64,000 bases of DNA from Chlorokybus atmophyticus (Eukaryota > Streptophyta > Chlorokybophyceae > Chlorokybales > Chlorokybaceae): positions 142,867 to 206,866 of the forward strand of contig RHPI01003020.1 in the NCBI GenBank assembly GCA_009103225.1, written 5' to 3'. The notes beneath the pieces are model-generated. The model was given only the letters and a program-made list of their open reading frames with translations, was not told where the DNA came from and made no database searches. The translations under genes and the position numbers were made by a program. This document shows positions 61,770 through 64,000 of the stretch, piece by piece; the first letter of the stretch is position 1; each line of letters opens with the position of its first letter.

Positions 61770-62747
61770 GGCTGCCGGCAGCAGCCAGACGTGCAGCAAG
61801 CTTGCGCCTTGTTAAACCCTCATGACCAAGCAGCAGCCGACGCAAGCCTCACTTGCAGCCGTGCGCACAACTTGACAGCTGTGCCATCCACTTCACGACA
61901 ACAACCAGAAGCAAGAAACGCAGCGCCTGCAACGAACAGTTCATCAGCAATCACAACTGCCATGCTGCTGCAGCATGGCGTTTTTCATCAAACAAGTAGC
62001 CCAACAAGCAGCATGCTGACTTGAAACAAGGCTCACCACCATGCCAATGCTGTCAATTGCTTTACCACACCAACACCACTTCCGGCCAATGTAATACACT
62101 TCAAGTGATGCCAGTGCTGTTAACCCAACAGAGAGCAGCTCAATCGACTACATGCGTGTGAATGGCAGCAGCACTCAGTTCAACTGCGTGTTCATCAACG
62201 AGCATACCTTGCCAAGAACAGCGCCCACCGCCCAAACCTAGCTTGAACCAACTGCGCTCACGCTCGCAATCAGTGTCAGTAAACGACCCCTGCCGCCCCC
62301 GACCGCCACACTCTGCGTTGGCACATAGCCGAAGTGACAACGACTAGGACGACTAAGACCACAACGCCAACCACGCCGTGCGAGAAACGCCGAACACGCC
62401 AGTGCGCGTCAGCTTGACAGCTGGCCTCTTCTCTGCTTGCTGCTGTTTCCGCCGTGGACACGGCACGCTACCGTGACACGACCGTGCCCCTTGCAATCTG
62501 TAGCGTAATGCAGTGTGTCCGAGCTAGTCATGGCTTGGAACACGCTACGTGTCCCAGGAGAAACCCTAACTACAAACGGCAGTGGGACGGCAAGTGGCAA
62601 TAAGTATGTAGGAATGCGGACACTGCCGTTGAAAATGCCTACTTTCAAAGTTGTAGTACTTTGGTTTGACGAGCGTTTAACGAATGCGGCTCACGTGCTG
62701 TTAAGGGAGAAACCCTAATTAAAACAGTTTGAAGACCGCCAGTGGCA
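61770..62747. other. Divergent promoter region of NDR kinase and membrane-protein gene
   Basis: About 1 kb between the two start codons. It contains a near telo-box (AAACCCTCA, 61814-61822) close to the kinase and two perfect ones near the other gene. No exon supported. Confidence 0.55.
62561..62718 (+). promoter_or_regulatory. Two telo-boxes upstream of membrane-protein gene
   Basis: AAACCCTAA at 62561-62569 and at 62710-62718. The second is 30 bp before the ATG at 62748. Confidence 0.55.
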
Positions 62748-64000
62748 ATGCGTGGCGGCGGCGGTGGTGTGGGTGAGGGTGGCGGCGATGATCTCGTCGT
62801 CAGGGTGGCGGGGGTGGCCGGGAGGATCGTTTCGCAGTGTGCGCCGCTGGTTGCACATGCTTCCGTCGCCACCGCTGCTTTCGTGTCTACCCTGGGAGTC
62901 ACACAGGTATGCATGGTTGCGTAACGTGAGCGGCGGAGCAAGCATTGATAAAAAGTCATTCATGCTTAGTGAGCTGAGTCTGTAGCAATGCCGGCAATAG
63001 GTCACCGCTGGAGCTCTTAGGGTATCATGCGCAACGCCCGTCCTGGGAACCGCCTTCGGCATTGCTGGCGTCGCCGCCGCCTCCGTTGCAGCTGGACAGG
63101 TGCGATGCGACAACTCTTTGCTTGCGCAGCTGGTTGCTGGTTAACTTACTGCCTGCTGGCCTATTTCAGGCTTCTCATGCATTCGGGGAGTGGCGAGAGA
63201 GCAAGCATTGGCCTCAACTGCGTGCTTATACATTCAAGCTGACCGTGGAGCGGATGGCTACGGATGCTATGCTCGGCGTCGCTATGTTTGCGGTGAGAAT
63301 GCTGAAAGCGCCATGAACTGCATTGTACGGCAACCATAAAGAATGCCAAAACGTTGTGCACGTAAGCATGCTTTGTGCTCAAGCTGACGCTTGCTCTATT
63401 AGGTGCTGGGATGCAAGTACTCATCCATCCTGCCAAGTGATCTGCGGTTTCCTGGCGCACTAGCGCGTGTTTCAATTCCAGGTGAAGGATTGTCTTTGTA
63501 ATGTGACTGGCTTTCACATTCTGAGTATTATAATATTGGAGTCTATATCGGAATACGCTTAGCAGATACCCGTCGGCTGACAATGGCACCTTTCATTAGT
63601 GCAGGAGGCAGAAGGCGTCACCTATGCTGATAAACTGCGACGAGGAGTCCTGAGGGTGTTGTTTGAGCAGTATGGCTGCCATCTTTGCGGCATTCGCACA
63701 GGCCAAGTGTAAGTGCTCAATGCACCCAAGCAGCAATTTCCTTGTGGAGTTGCTGAGGCTGTGCATGCATTGACTGCGTGGTTTCAGTGTGGCAGACCAC
63801 ATGCCGCCCAACCTGTTTGTATATGGGTCCAAGTCCGAACCCAAGCTGGTTCGCTCTGTACGGAGAGGGAACAAGTGGTTCGTGCAATGGCGCAAACCTG
63901 CATTGCAAAGGTCAGCAGCATGGATAGATTGGCTGTGATATAGATGTGTATGTCCGTCACTGGTGTACCTCAACCAACTTCGCTGGCAGGTATTACCCAA
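62748..64000 (+). CDS. Membrane protein with CxxC and DHMPPN motifs, 5' part
   Basis: Exons in phase: 62748-62920, 63021-63099, 63170-63292, 63403-63481, 63612-63708, 63788-63910 and 63990 onward; the gene runs off the window. After a Gly-rich start (MRGGGGGVGEGGG) come two hydrophobic Ala/Gly/Val segments, probably membrane-spanning, then a soluble part with HWPQLRAYTFKLTVERM, a YGCHLCGIRTGQVVADHMPPN block, and a basic stretch (VRSVRRGNKWFVQWRKP). The CHLCG pair followed by Asp-His looks like a metal-binding site. I know no characterised family with this combination. Two splice choices were guided by phase: the donor at 62921 and the acceptor at 63612 are not the strongest candidates nearby. 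Divergent from the NDR kinase gene. Confidence 0.6.

Overview
The window is nuclear DNA from a eukaryote of the green lineage, most likely a flagellate green alga. Genes are dense with short GT-AG introns (plus a few GC-AG). Codons are moderately GC-rich, and introns are full of CACG/CAC microsatellites. The gene set combines a plant-type MYB-CC (PHR1/PSR1-like) phosphate-starvation regulator with a FAM161-type ciliary/centriolar protein, and Arabidopsis-like telo-box motifs (AAACCCTAA) sit at many gene starts. A DEG/ENaC-type channel gene, classically thought of as animal, is also present. The exact species cannot be fixed from sequence alone. Two runs of N (12402-12486 and 42427-42548) are assembly gaps.

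Left part (1-18.5 kb): the 5' two-thirds of a DEG/ENaC-like channel gene (minus), a FAM161-like ciliary gene (plus, 15 exons), then a head-to-head inverted duplication carrying two paralogous genes for small Gly/Ala-rich membrane proteins (9534-10857 minus and 14138-15737 plus). These share exon lengths and phases and belong to no family I recognise. An orphan coiled-coil gene (minus) and a tRNA-Val(AAC) follow.

Middle (18.5-27.9 kb): gene-poor and repeat-rich. It holds a decayed Ty3/gypsy chromodomain retrotransposon with a probable 3' LTR, dispersed and tandem repeats, and one of two TRIM-type miniature LTR elements with target-site duplications (24307-24987; the other, nearly pristine, is at 50678-51203).

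Right part (27.9-64 kb): a run of mostly housekeeping genes, several in divergent pairs: PHR1-like MYB-CC factor (+), PWWP-domain protein with a 13-nt micro-exon (-), Lin0512-like protein (+), chloroplast-type dual-specificity phosphatase (+), RNPS1-like splicing/EJC factor (-), ubiquitin-activating enzyme E1 (+), TRPC4AP-like E3 substrate receptor (+), NDR-family AGC kinase (-), and the 5' part of a membrane protein with CxxC and DHMPPN motifs (+). Splice phases were checked by hand. For UBA1, NDR kinase, PWWP, DSP, TRPC4AP, both Gly/Ala paralogs, the coiled-coil gene, FAM161 and MYB-CC the coding exons sum to an intact reading frame. All exon borders are manual predictions without transcript support.
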